Source: Pseudomonas sp.
Lineage (GTDB): Bacteria; Pseudomonadota; Gammaproteobacteria; Pseudomonadales; Pseudomonadaceae
Direction of reading: 5' to 3'
DNA length: 7,354 bases
NCBI GenBank assembly: GCA_007117785.1
Contig: SKFV01000170.1
Location: 1-7,354, forward strand
Shown: in pieces, positions 1 to 7,155 of the stretch
How the letters are laid out: each line of letters starts with the position of its first letter
Numbering within the stretch: the stretch's first letter is position 1
Translations under genes and position numbers: made by a program
Notes under the pieces: model-generated
Database searches by the model: none
Seen by the model: only the letters and a program-made list of their open reading frames with translations
What the model was told of the DNA's origin: nothing

Positions 1-638
1 ATGATCTTGGCCACAGTTACAGCCATGGCCGGCGCGTGATTGATCTGCCAGGCCCGATTGCACTGGCCTTTTTGCCGCAGACCACGTTTGCCGAGCGCCT
101 GGCGCGTGAAGCCAGCCAGGCCGGGCATACCGTAATGCTCCATCAACCCATGGAAAACGGTTCCGGTCTGCCGATTGGGCCCGGTGGCCTGTATCAGCAA
201 ACCCCGCACGAAGATTATGCGGCGATTCTGCGCAGCAACCTCACCAGGCTTCCCGGTGTTGCCGGCATCAATAACCATATGGGCAGCCTGCTGACGGCAG
301 ACCGGGCAGCCATGGATAAGGTGATGGCCGTCGTGCAGCGCAAGCAGTTGTTCTTTCTTGATACCCGCACTACTGCCGCTACCGAGGCCGCTTTTGCAGC
401 GGCGGCAGCCGGTGTGCCACATGCCTCACGGCAGGTATTTCTCGATCATGAGCGGGATACCGAGGCGATTGCGCGCGCCTTTGCCGTAGCAATGGAGTTG
501 GCGCGGACGGAAGGTCAGGCCATCGTCATCGGCCACCCGTACCGGGAGACGCTGACCTTTCTTGAGCAGGCCTTGCCTGAATTGGCTGCTCGCGAAGGGG
601 TAACCCTGGTGTCGGTAACCGAACTGCTGACTTACTGA
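1..638 (+). CDS. Divergent polysaccharide deacetylase family protein (YibQ-like, PF04748), 3' part
   Basis: Partial gene: the reading frame is open from base 3 to the TGA at 636-638, giving 211 visible residues, and the start lies left of the window. The first visible residues read DLGHSYSHGRR, and the two bases before them (AT) are compatible with the second Asp of the family's N-terminal DDLG motif. Further family landmarks follow in order: VMLHQPMEN, INNHMGS, FFLDTRTT and IGHPYRET. These match the divergent polysaccharide deacetylase family (E. coli YibQ), which has a NodB-like deacetylase fold and is usually exported to the periplasm. Its substrate is not established. The signal peptide, if present, is outside the window. 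A GTG at 36 could be read as a start, but the family motif continues upstream of it, so it is internal. In pseudomonads this gene usually ends a gpmI/envC-like/ctpA cluster, suggesting a cell-envelope role (inference). It converges on hisF with a 67-bp gap. Confidence 0.9.
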   Translation, partial: DLGHSYSHGRRVIDLPGPIALAFLPQTTFAERLAREASQAGHTVMLHQPMENGSGLPIGPGGLYQQTPHEDYAAILRSNLTRLPGVAGINNHMGSLLTADRAAMDKVMAVVQRKQLFFLDTRTTAATEAAFAAAAAGVPHASRQVFLDHERDTEAIARAFAVAMELARTEGQAIVIGHPYRETLTFLEQALPELAAREGVTLVSVTELLTY

Positions 639-649
639 CAGGTGTCAGT
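634..649. repeat. Interrupted palindrome overlapping the deacetylase stop codon
   Basis: ACTGACA-GG-TGTCAGT is a perfect 7-bp inverted repeat with a 2-nt centre, and it includes the TGA stop codon of the upstream gene. As RNA it would form a short stem of about 6 bp with a 4-nt loop. A second small palindrome, GACCT-A-AGGTC, lies at 671-681 in the same convergent gap. Neither is followed by a T-run on either strand, so calling them a bidirectional terminator between the deacetylase gene and hisF would be speculative. Confidence 0.35.
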
Positions 650-705
650 CCTTGCTGGGCGTCGTCGTGAGACCTAAGGTCATGGCGACCCAGAGGTTTG
701 CTGAG

Positions 706-1479
706 TTAGAGGCGCATTTCTATGCCGCGTTCGGCCATATAGCTCTTGGCTTCGGCAATGCTGTATTCGCCGAAATGGAAAATACTCGCAGCCAGCACAG
801 CATCGGCGCCGCCCTGCAGCACGCCATCGGCCAGATGTTGCAGGTTGCCAACACCGCCAGAGGCGATCACCGGGATATGCAGGGTATCGCTGATCGCGCG
901 GGTTACGCCCAGGTCATAACCGCTTTTTACCCCGTCCTGATCCATGCTGGTCAGCAGGATTTCACCGGCACCGAGATCTTCCATTTTCTTTGCCCAGACC
1001 ACGGCATCCAGGCCGGTCGGCTTGCGCCCGCCGTGGGTGAAGATTTCCCAGCGCTCGGGCTCACCCGGGGCGGAAACCCGCTTGGCGTCAATCGCCACCA
1101 CAATGCACTGTGAGCCGAAGCGGTCAGCGGCTTCGCCGACGAATTCCGGGTTGAATACCGCAGCGGTATTGATCGAGACCTTGTCGGCACCTGCGTTCAA
1201 CAGATTGCGAATGTCACTGACGGTACGCACGCCACCGCCTACCGTCAGCGGGATAAACACCTCACTGGCCATGCGCTCTACCGTATGCAGGGTGGTGTCG
1301 CGCTCCTGATGGCTGGCAGTAATATCGAGGAAAGTGATCTCGTCGGCACCCTGCTCGTTATAACGACGCGCGACTTCGACTGGATCACCGGCATCACGGA
1401 TATTCTCGAACTTGACCCCTTTCACCACACGACCATTATCGACGTCGAGGCAGGGGATAATGCGTTTGGCCAGAGGCAT
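706..1479 (-). CDS. hisF: Imidazole glycerol phosphate synthase cyclase subunit HisF
   Basis: HisF is the cyclase half of imidazole glycerol phosphate synthase. With ammonia delivered by HisH it converts PRFAR to imidazole glycerol phosphate and AICAR in the cytoplasm. The 257-residue product has the usual family length and a complete (beta/alpha)8 barrel. It opens MPLAKRIIPCLDVDNGR, where Asp12 corresponds to the catalytic Asp11 of Thermotoga HisF. VVAIDAKRV carries Asp131, equivalent to the second catalytic Asp130. Phosphate-binding segments GGGVRT (81-86) and ASGGVGN (206-212) are present, and FHFGEYS sits near the C-terminus. The ATG is preceded by GGAG at 1487-1490 with good spacing. It is the last gene of the hisB-H-A-F cluster, but lies 115 nt beyond hisA, a gap filled partly by a palindromic repeat, so its expression could be uncoupled from hisA. 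The stop codon is TAA at 706-708. Confidence 0.98.
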   Translation of the reverse strand: MPLAKRIIPCLDVDNGRVVKGVKFENIRDAGDPVEVARRYNEQGADEITFLDITASHQERDTTLHTVERMASEVFIPLTVGGGVRTVSDIRNLLNAGADKVSINTAAVFNPEFVGEAADRFGSQCIVVAIDAKRVSAPGEPERWEIFTHGGRKPTGLDAVVWAKKMEDLGAGEILLTSMDQDGVKSGYDLGVTRAISDTLHIPVIASGGVGNLQHLADGVLQGGADAVLAASIFHFGEYSIAEAKSYMAERGIEMRL

Positions 1480-1533
1480 GTCAGTTCTCCGAGTTCAAAA
1501 GTCTGTTGTTTTGCCATTAACCGACAGGCAGAG

Positions 1534-1575
1534 CACCGTCATTGCGAGGTGCGTCAACGGCTCGCAATGACGGTG
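1534..1575. repeat. Perfect 15-bp inverted repeat with a CGTCATTGCGAG core, in the hisA-hisF gap
   Basis: Bases 1534-1548 (CACCGTCATTGCGAG) are the exact reverse complement of 1561-1575 (CTCGCAATGACGGTG), separated by a 12-nt loop at 1549-1560. The core CGTCATTGCGAG is the end of a palindromic repeat type scattered through intergenic DNA of many bacteria, so this looks like a short REP/MITE-like element rather than a gene-specific regulator (family assignment from memory, not searched). Transcribed from either strand it would form a strong hairpin. On the his-transcript strand the hairpin is followed by CTCTGCCTGTC, not a U-run, so it is not a canonical intrinsic terminator. It could still stabilise the upstream hisB-H-A mRNA or reduce read-through into hisF. 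Confidence 0.8.
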
Positions 1576-1594
1576 TTGGGGCTGCTCAGTCAGC

Positions 1595-2332
1595 TCAGCC
1601 ACGCACCCGATCACACAGTGCCTGCGCCTCAGCTACATCCAGCGTGCCTTCATAGATGGCACGGCCGGTAATGGCGCCCATGATGCCGGGGGCGCTGGCG
1701 TCGAGCAGAGTCTGAATATCACCGATATGGTGAATGCCGCCGGAAGCAATCACCGGGATGCTGGTGGCATTCGCCAATGCAGCGGTGGCTTCAACGTTGC
1801 AGCCCTGCATCATGCCGTCTTTGGCAATGTCGGTGTAGACGATGGCCGATACGCCGTCGGCCTCAAAGCGCCTGGCCAGGTCAATGACCTGGATGGTGCT
1901 GACTTCGGCCCAGCCATCGGTGGCCACGAAACCGTCTTTGGCATCCAGGCCGACAATCACCTTGCCGGGAAAGGCGCGGCAGGCTTCACCGACAAATTCG
2001 GGCTGCTTGACTGCCTTGGTGCCGATAATCACATAGCTGACCCCGGCCCTGACGTATTCCTCGATGGTGTCGAGCGAACGGATACCGCCGCCAATCTGGA
2101 TCGGCAGTTCCGGGTAGCGTTTGGCAATGGCGGTAACGGCGTCACCGTTGACCGGCTTGCCTTCAAAGGCGCCATTGAGGTCAACCAGGTGCAGGCGACG
2201 GCAGCCGGCCTCAACCCATTTGGCCGCCATGGCGACCGGGTCATCGGAAAACACGGTGGCATCGTCCATCAGGCCCTGACGCAGGCGCACGCAAGCGCCA
2301 TCTTTCAGGTCGATAGCGGGAATGATCAACAT
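1595..2332 (-). CDS. hisA: Phosphoribosylformimino-5-aminoimidazole carboxamide ribotide isomerase HisA
   Basis: HisA catalyses the Amadori rearrangement of ProFAR to PRFAR, supplying the substrate of the HisHF complex encoded on either side of it. The 245-residue product has family-typical length and starts MLIIPAIDLKDG, with Asp8 as the catalytic base. VGLDAKDG carries Asp130, the general acid. IGGGIRS (80-86) and ASGGIHHIGD (196-205) are the two phosphate-binding loops of the half-barrels. GAITGRAIYEGTL near the C-terminus is a recognisable HisA signature. The ATG at 2332 has an AAGGAA Shine-Dalgarno at 2341-2346, 8 nt upstream. A second ATG at 2335-2337 is out of frame. It follows hisH by 27 nt, so the two are almost certainly cotranscribed. 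The C-terminus is unremarkable, with TGA at 1595-1597. The pairing with hisF reflects the ancient duplication that produced both barrels (established knowledge). Confidence 0.98.
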   Translation of the reverse strand: MLIIPAIDLKDGACVRLRQGLMDDATVFSDDPVAMAAKWVEAGCRRLHLVDLNGAFEGKPVNGDAVTAIAKRYPELPIQIGGGIRSLDTIEEYVRAGVSYVIIGTKAVKQPEFVGEACRAFPGKVIVGLDAKDGFVATDGWAEVSTIQVIDLARRFEADGVSAIVYTDIAKDGMMQGCNVEATAALANATSIPVIASGGIHHIGDIQTLLDASAPGIMGAITGRAIYEGTLDVAEAQALCDRVRG

Positions 2333-2359
2333 GGCATGAGTTCCTTGATTATTCGGGGT

Positions 2360-3004
<645 letters not shown>

Positions 3005-3007
3005 GGA

Positions 3008-3601
3008 TTACAGGCAGCCCTTGGTCGATGGCATCATATCGCCCATACGTGGGTCGACTTCCAGTGCCATGCGCAGTGCACGACCGAAGGCCTTGAACAC
3101 GGTTTCAATCTGGTGGTGGGTGTTCACACCCTTCAGATTGTCGATGTGCAAGGTGGTCTGCGAGTGGTTGACGAAGCCCTGGAAGAACTCCATGAACAGG
3201 TCGACATCAAAGCCACCGACGCTGGCGCGGGTGTAGGGGACATCCATATGCAGGCCGGGGCGGCCGGAGAAGTCGATCACCACGCGTGACAGGGCTTCGT
3301 CCAGCGGCACATAGCTGTGGCCGTAACGACGGATACCTTTCTTGTCGCCCACCGCCTTGGCAAAGGCCTGGCCCAGGGTGATGCCGACATCTTCCACCGT
3401 GTGGTGGTCGTCAATGTGCAGGTCGCCGCGGCAGTGGATGTGCATATCGATCAACCCGTGACGGGCGATCTGATCCAGCATGTGCTCGAGGAAAGGCACA
3501 CCGATGTCAAAATCGGCCTTGCCGGTACCATCCAGGTTGATATCAACCTTGATCTTGGTTTCCAGAGTATTGCGTTCGACGCTGGCCTTGCGCTCGGCCA
3601 T
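3008..3601 (-). CDS. hisB: Imidazoleglycerol-phosphate dehydratase HisB (monofunctional)
   Basis: HisB dehydrates imidazole glycerol phosphate to imidazole acetol phosphate, the step after HisHF, using a bimetal (Mn) site. The product is 197 residues, the length of monofunctional IGPD. It has no N-terminal histidinol-phosphatase domain, unlike the bifunctional E. coli HisB. The two metal-binding repeats are clear: FLEHMLDQIARHG (37-49) with DDHHTVED (64-71), and FVNHSQTT (143-150) with THHQIE (161-166). The C-terminal PSTKG is also typical. The frame stays open upstream to about 3754, but the ATG at 3601 is chosen because MAERKASVERNT is the family N-terminus, GGAG lies at 3609-3612, and a TATAAT box lies just upstream. 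It is the first gene of the hisB-H-A-F unit and is divergent from the FAD oxidoreductase gene. Confidence 0.97.
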   Translation of the reverse strand: MAERKASVERNTLETKIKVDINLDGTGKADFDIGVPFLEHMLDQIARHGLIDMHIHCRGDLHIDDHHTVEDVGITLGQAFAKAVGDKKGIRRYGHSYVPLDEALSRVVIDFSGRPGLHMDVPYTRASVGGFDVDLFMEFFQGFVNHSQTTLHIDNLKGVNTHHQIETVFKAFGRALRMALEVDPRMGDMMPSTKGCL

Positions 3602-3637
3602 GGCTGTTCTCCACTGAAATTTCTGACGAGGGCGTGC

Positions 3638-3643
3638 ATTATA
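3638..3643 (-). promoter_or_regulatory. Probable -10 box of the hisBHAF promoter
   Basis: On the minus strand this hexamer is a perfect sigma-70 TATAAT, about 37 bp before the hisB ATG. It predicts a 5' leader of roughly 30 nt. No good TTGACA-like -35 lies at 16-18 bp; the best spaced hexamers are GGCCCT or TGGCCC. The promoter may therefore need an activator or rely on its strong -10. The box is bracketed by two direct CGTGCA copies (3633-3638 and 3644-3649), 11 bp apart. Confidence 0.6.
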
Positions 3644-3672
3644 CGTGCAGCCGGGGGTCGAGGGCCAGAAGC

Positions 3673-3679
3673 AAGGGGG
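3673..3679 (+). promoter_or_regulatory. Ribosome binding site that sets the start of the FAD oxidoreductase
   Basis: AAGGGGG precedes the GTG at 3685 with a 5-nt gap. The frame is open back to a GTG at 3634, but that start would add residues (HYTCSRGSRARSKGV) before the Rossmann strand, would have no ribosome binding site, and would sit on the his promoter. The GTG at 3685 places the dinucleotide-binding motif at the expected distance from the N-terminus. Confidence 0.6.
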
Positions 3680-3684
3680 TTGCG

Positions 3685-4809
3685 GTGGCAGATGTTGAAA
3701 TTGTTGTGGTTGGCGCCGGGGCTGTTGGCCTGGCCATAGCCGCCAGGCTGGCACAAGCGGGGCACGAGGTGCTGGTGCTGGAGCAGGAAGCCTGGGCGGG
3801 CCAGCATGCCTCCAGTCGCAACAGTGAAGTGATTCATGCCGGCCTCTATTACCCGCCGGGCTCGCTCAAGGCGCAGGCCTGCCGGCGTGGCCGTGATCTG
3901 CTGTATGCCTGGTGCGCCGCCTATCAGGTGCCGCACCGGGCGCTGGGCAAGTTGCTGGTTGCGGTCAGTACTGAGGAGCTGCCGGCATTGGCGCGCTTGC
4001 ACGCCAATGCCGCGGCCAATGGCGTTGAGCTGCAACAGCTGAGTGCCGCGCAACTGCATGCCCGCGAACCGGCTGTGCGTGGTGTGGCGGCGCTGTATTC
4101 GCCGCTGACCGGTATTGTCGACAGCCATGCCCTGCTGCAATCCTTTGAAGCACAATTGCAGCAGGGTGGCGGTGCGCTGCAGCTGCATACCCGGGTTGAG
4201 CGGGTTGCTCGCATTGGGCAGCAGTTCCAGCTTTGCGGACAGAGTGCCGGCGAAGCCTTTGAACTGAGTTGCCAGTGGCTGATCAATAGTGGTGGTCTCT
4301 TTGCCCAGCAACTGTCGCAGTCCATTGCGGGGCTGCCGCCGGCCAGCATTCCGCCACTTTACTGGTGCCAGGGGCGCTATTTTGCCTATCAAGGGCAGTC
4401 GCCGTTTAGTCACCTGATTTACCCCATGCCGGAGGCCAATACTGCCGGCCTGGGTGTACACGCCACGCTGGATATGGCCGGTCAGCTGCGTTTCGGGCCG
4501 GATGTGCGTTATCTCGATCAGCTGGATTATCAGGTGGATGCGCAGTTGCGTGATGACTTTGCCCATGCCATCCAGCGTTACTGGCCCGACTGTCAGCCAG
4601 AGCGGCTGACGCCAGCCTATGCGGGTATTCGCGCCAAGCTGAGCGGCCCCGGTGAGCCCGTGGCGGATTTTCAGTTGCAGGATGGCCGCGCCCTGGGACT
4701 GCCCGGGTTGATCAACCTGTACGGGATTGAATCGCCCGGCCTGACCGCCAGCCTGGCATTGGCTGAACAGGTCAGGGAACTTGTGCAGGGGGCCTCGCTG
4801 TCTCAATGA
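3685..4809 (+). CDS. FAD-dependent oxidoreductase, L-2-hydroxyglutarate dehydrogenase/oxidase family
   Basis: The 374-residue product is a DAO-superfamily flavoprotein. An N-terminal Rossmann strand has GAGAVG (10-15), followed by Glu33 at the end of strand 2, the usual adenosine-ribose contact. HASSRNSEVIHAGLYYPPGSLKA (41-63) is the hallmark of the L2HGDH/LhgO group, as are GLGVHATLDMAGQLRFGPD (256-273), YAGIRAKL (312-319) and the C-terminal FAD-binding LYGIESPGLTASLAL (345-359). Family members oxidise L-2-hydroxyglutarate to 2-oxoglutarate, passing electrons to quinone or oxygen. The length is slightly shorter than E. coli LhgO (about 420 residues), and the E. coli csiD/gab neighbours are absent, so the exact substrate is uncertain and I give no gene symbol. 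There is no signal peptide; a cytoplasmic or membrane-associated role is likely. The start is the GTG after AAGGGGG. The gene is divergent from hisB, and a link to histidine synthesis is not evident. Confidence 0.88.
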   Translation: MADVEIVVVGAGAVGLAIAARLAQAGHEVLVLEQEAWAGQHASSRNSEVIHAGLYYPPGSLKAQACRRGRDLLYAWCAAYQVPHRALGKLLVAVSTEELPALARLHANAAANGVELQQLSAAQLHAREPAVRGVAALYSPLTGIVDSHALLQSFEAQLQQGGGALQLHTRVERVARIGQQFQLCGQSAGEAFELSCQWLINSGGLFAQQLSQSIAGLPPASIPPLYWCQGRYFAYQGQSPFSHLIYPMPEANTAGLGVHATLDMAGQLRFGPDVRYLDQLDYQVDAQLRDDFAHAIQRYWPDCQPERLTPAYAGIRAKLSGPGEPVADFQLQDGRALGLPGLINLYGIESPGLTASLALAEQVRELVQGASLSQ

Positions 4810-4933
4810 CAACGGATGCATAGCCTGGGCCAATCAAGCTGAAACACTGAGTCGGTTTAATCAGTCTTTCCCTAATTGCATCACCGTTGCTATGGTTAAC
4901 TGCATGATAGATGCCCTTTGGCGTCGGGTATTC

Positions 4934-4940
4934 AAGGAGA
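4934..4940 (+). promoter_or_regulatory. Ribosome binding site that sets the asmA start
   Basis: AAGGAGA, a near-perfect Shine-Dalgarno, lies 4-5 nt before the ATG at 4945. The frame extends to a TTG at 4918, but that codon lies upstream of this site. The ATG also places a Lys-flanked hydrophobic segment directly at the N-terminus, as expected for AsmA. Confidence 0.75.
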
Positions 4941-4944
4941 TTGC

Positions 4945-7155
4945 ATGAAGTCACTTGCCAAGGTGTTGGGTCTGGTGGTGTTGGCCATAGTGCTGCTACT
5001 GGCCGCGTTGTTGTTCTTTCTGACCCGGATGTTTGACCCCAATGATTACCGTGAACAGATCCAGCAGGCTGCACGGGACCAGGCCAATGTCGAGCTGACC
5101 CTGGGCGGTGAGATCGGCTGGTCACTCTTCCCCTGGCTGGGTATCGAGCTGCGTGAAGTCGGCGTGGCGCCGCTGGATGATCCGGAGCAACCCCTGGCGC
5201 AGATCGGCAACCTTGGCCTGGGTGTGGAGGTGATGCCTCTGCTGCGCCGCCAACTGCGCATGAGCGATGTGATTGTCGACAGTCTCCAGCTCAACCTGCT
5301 GGTGGATGAGCAGGGGCGTGGCAACTGGGAAGCCTTTAGCCAGGCTGAAGGGGCTGATCCGGAGGCCGCTGCTGCCGAGCGCGAGCGGGCCCAGCGTGAG
5401 CGTGATGGCGGCGACTTCAATATTGCCGTTGAAAGCGTGCGCATCACCAACGCGCGGATCGATTATCAGGATGAACAAAGTGGCCAGCGGCTGAGCATTC
5501 GCGATGCCAACCTGACCAGTGGCGCGCTGATCCCGGGGCAGCCCTTTGATCTGGACCTGGAAGGCTTGCTGGTGCTGGATGAGCCGGCGCTGCGCACGCG
5601 TATCGGCCTGGAGACGGTGGTGACCTTCGACCCCGGTCGTCAGCGTTATCAGCTACAGGGGCTGGACCTGCAACTGACAGCCAGCGGCGAGCCTTTCTCC
5701 GGCCGTTCGGTGGACGTGCGCCTGCAGGGTGACGCGCTGTACGACGGCACGGCCAATATTCTCGAGGTCGAACAGATGCGCCTGGCCATCAATGACCTGC
5801 GCGCCAGCGGTGAGTTGCGCGCGAGTAATCTGGCCGAGGCTGTGCGTCTGGGCGGGCGTATTGATGTCGCCGAGTTCGATGGTCGTGCCCTGCTGCGCTC
5901 GCTGGGGCAGGAGGCGCCGGAAACGGCCAACCCTGATGCGCTGAAGCGCATTGCCATGGCTGCCAAGCTGAATGGCAGTGCGAACAGTCTATTACTTGAA
6001 GAGCTGCGCATGCAGCTGGACGGCACCGAATTGCGTGGCAGCCTGGGTATCAGTGATTTCGAGCGCCAGGCGCTGCGCTTTGACCTGCGCGGCACCCAGC
6101 TTAACCTGGATCATTACCTGCCGCCGGCGGCTGAATCGGCCAGTACAGACAGCTCTGCCGGTCGCGGTGGCAGCCGTTCCGATCAACCGCCCGAGCCCTG
6201 GAGTGACGAGCCGGTATTGCCGCTGGATGTGCTCGCCGAGCTGGATGTGGATGGCCGGCTGACACTGGACCAGGTGCAGTTGACCGGGCAAAGCATCAAT
6301 GCCTTCAAGGCTGCTGTGGTGGCCCGCAATGGTCGGGTACAGGTGAATACGCTGGAGGGTGAGCTGTTTGAAGGGCGTTTTGACCTCAAGGCGGATATTG
6401 ATAGCCGGCAAACCCCGTTGCGCATGACCATCAATGCCAATCTGCAGGGTATGGATGCGCTTGCACTGCAGCGTGGTTATGAGATGCCTGAGCAGTTACG
6501 CGGCCGACTGAATACACGGGCGGAACTGCGCACCCAGGGCAACAGCCTGCAACGCTGGATGAACACCCTGAACGGCAGTGCCCGCTTTGATGTCGCTGAC
6601 GGTGCGCTGCTGGGGATTAACCTGGAACAGCAGCTGTGCCGGGCCATTGCCCTGGCCAACCGGGAAAGCCTGAGCGACCAGCTGGGTGCTGAAGACACCC
6701 CTTTCAATCAGCTATCCGGCAGCTTCACTATCCGCGATGGTGTGGTCAGCAACAGTGATATGCGAGCGGCCCTGCCGGGTATCGAGGCGCGTGGTCGTGG
6801 CGATATCAACCTGCCGGATCAACGCCTGGACTATCGCGTTGGCCTGGTTCTGGAAGGCGACACGCGGGAAATGCCCGATCCGGCCTGCCGTATCAACCAG
6901 CGTTATGTAGGCATCGAGTGGCCGCTGCGTTGCCGCGGGTATCTGCATAATGCCGCCAGCAGCTGTGGTGTCGATACTGAAGGCGTCGGCCAGATTGCTG
7001 CCCGCTTGCTTGGCCGTGAAGCTCAACGTCGCATCGAAGACCGTATCAGTGAGCGATTGGGCGGATCCCGTGACCGTGATGCGGCCGAGGGTGAAGAAGG
7101 GGAAGAGCGCCAGCCCGATGTACGTGATGCCATTCGTGGCCTGCTCAACCGGTGA
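4945..7155 (+). CDS. asmA: AsmA family protein, inner-membrane-anchored periplasmic envelope-biogenesis factor
   Basis: The 736-residue product begins MKSLAKVLG followed by one hydrophobic segment (about residues 7-26, VLGLVVLAIVLLLAALLFFL), an uncleaved signal anchor that leaves the bulk in the periplasm. Directly after it comes the AsmA N-terminal signature FDPNDYREQI, then GEIGWSLFPWLGIELREVGV. The C-terminal part has LPDQRLDYRVGLVL and CRINQRYVGIEWPLRCRG, also AsmA-like. E. coli AsmA (about 617 residues) affects outer-membrane protein assembly and lipopolysaccharide levels; related AsmA-like proteins are thought to move phospholipids between membranes. Extra length comes partly from a charged segment near 139-156 (Ala/Glu/Arg-rich), a Ser/Gly/Pro-rich linker near 398-423, and an acidic C-terminal tail near 704-727. 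The only four cysteines are at 565, 648, 663 and 674. The stop codon overlaps the mutY start, so the two genes form one transcription unit. Confidence 0.93.
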   Translation: MKSLAKVLGLVVLAIVLLLAALLFFLTRMFDPNDYREQIQQAARDQANVELTLGGEIGWSLFPWLGIELREVGVAPLDDPEQPLAQIGNLGLGVEVMPLLRRQLRMSDVIVDSLQLNLLVDEQGRGNWEAFSQAEGADPEAAAAERERAQRERDGGDFNIAVESVRITNARIDYQDEQSGQRLSIRDANLTSGALIPGQPFDLDLEGLLVLDEPALRTRIGLETVVTFDPGRQRYQLQGLDLQLTASGEPFSGRSVDVRLQGDALYDGTANILEVEQMRLAINDLRASGELRASNLAEAVRLGGRIDVAEFDGRALLRSLGQEAPETANPDALKRIAMAAKLNGSANSLLLEELRMQLDGTELRGSLGISDFERQALRFDLRGTQLNLDHYLPPAAESASTDSSAGRGGSRSDQPPEPWSDEPVLPLDVLAELDVDGRLTLDQVQLTGQSINAFKAAVVARNGRVQVNTLEGELFEGRFDLKADIDSRQTPLRMTINANLQGMDALALQRGYEMPEQLRGRLNTRAELRTQGNSLQRWMNTLNGSARFDVADGALLGINLEQQLCRAIALANRESLSDQLGAEDTPFNQLSGSFTIRDGVVSNSDMRAALPGIEARGRGDINLPDQRLDYRVGLVLEGDTREMPDPACRINQRYVGIEWPLRCRGYLHNAASSCGVDTEGVGQIAARLLGREAQRRIEDRISERLGGSRDRDAAEGEEGEERQPDVRDAIRGLLNR

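Noticed and set aside
652..1113. Plus-strand open frame within hisF
   Set aside because: It is antisense to an intact hisF with all catalytic residues and shows no family features.
1552..1557. Minus-strand TTGACG in the repeat loop as a -35 box for a hisF promoter
   Set aside because: No -10-like hexamer lies 16-18 bp downstream.
3602..3754. N-terminal extension of hisB by 51 codons
   Set aside because: It would run through the TATAAT box and into the divergent gene. The family N-terminus and ribosome binding site support the ATG at 3601.
3451..4833. A 460-codon open frame on the minus strand, antisense to the FAD oxidoreductase and overlapping hisB in another frame
   Set aside because: The translation is Gln/Arg/Gly-rich with no domain, and it conflicts with two well-supported genes. 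It is a shadow of codon bias.
4846..4865. ACTGA-N10-TCAGT hairpin, followed by CTTTCCCT, as a terminator for the FAD oxidoreductase
   Set aside because: The stem is only 5 bp, with a 10-nt loop and no real T-run, so it is too weak to call.
4876..4914. Candidate asmA promoter elements (TTGCAT, TTGCTA, and GATAGA within a GCAT-GATAG-ATGC palindrome)
   Set aside because: No -35/-10 pair has 16-18 bp spacing. A promoter in the 4810-4944 gap is likely but cannot be placed from the sequence.
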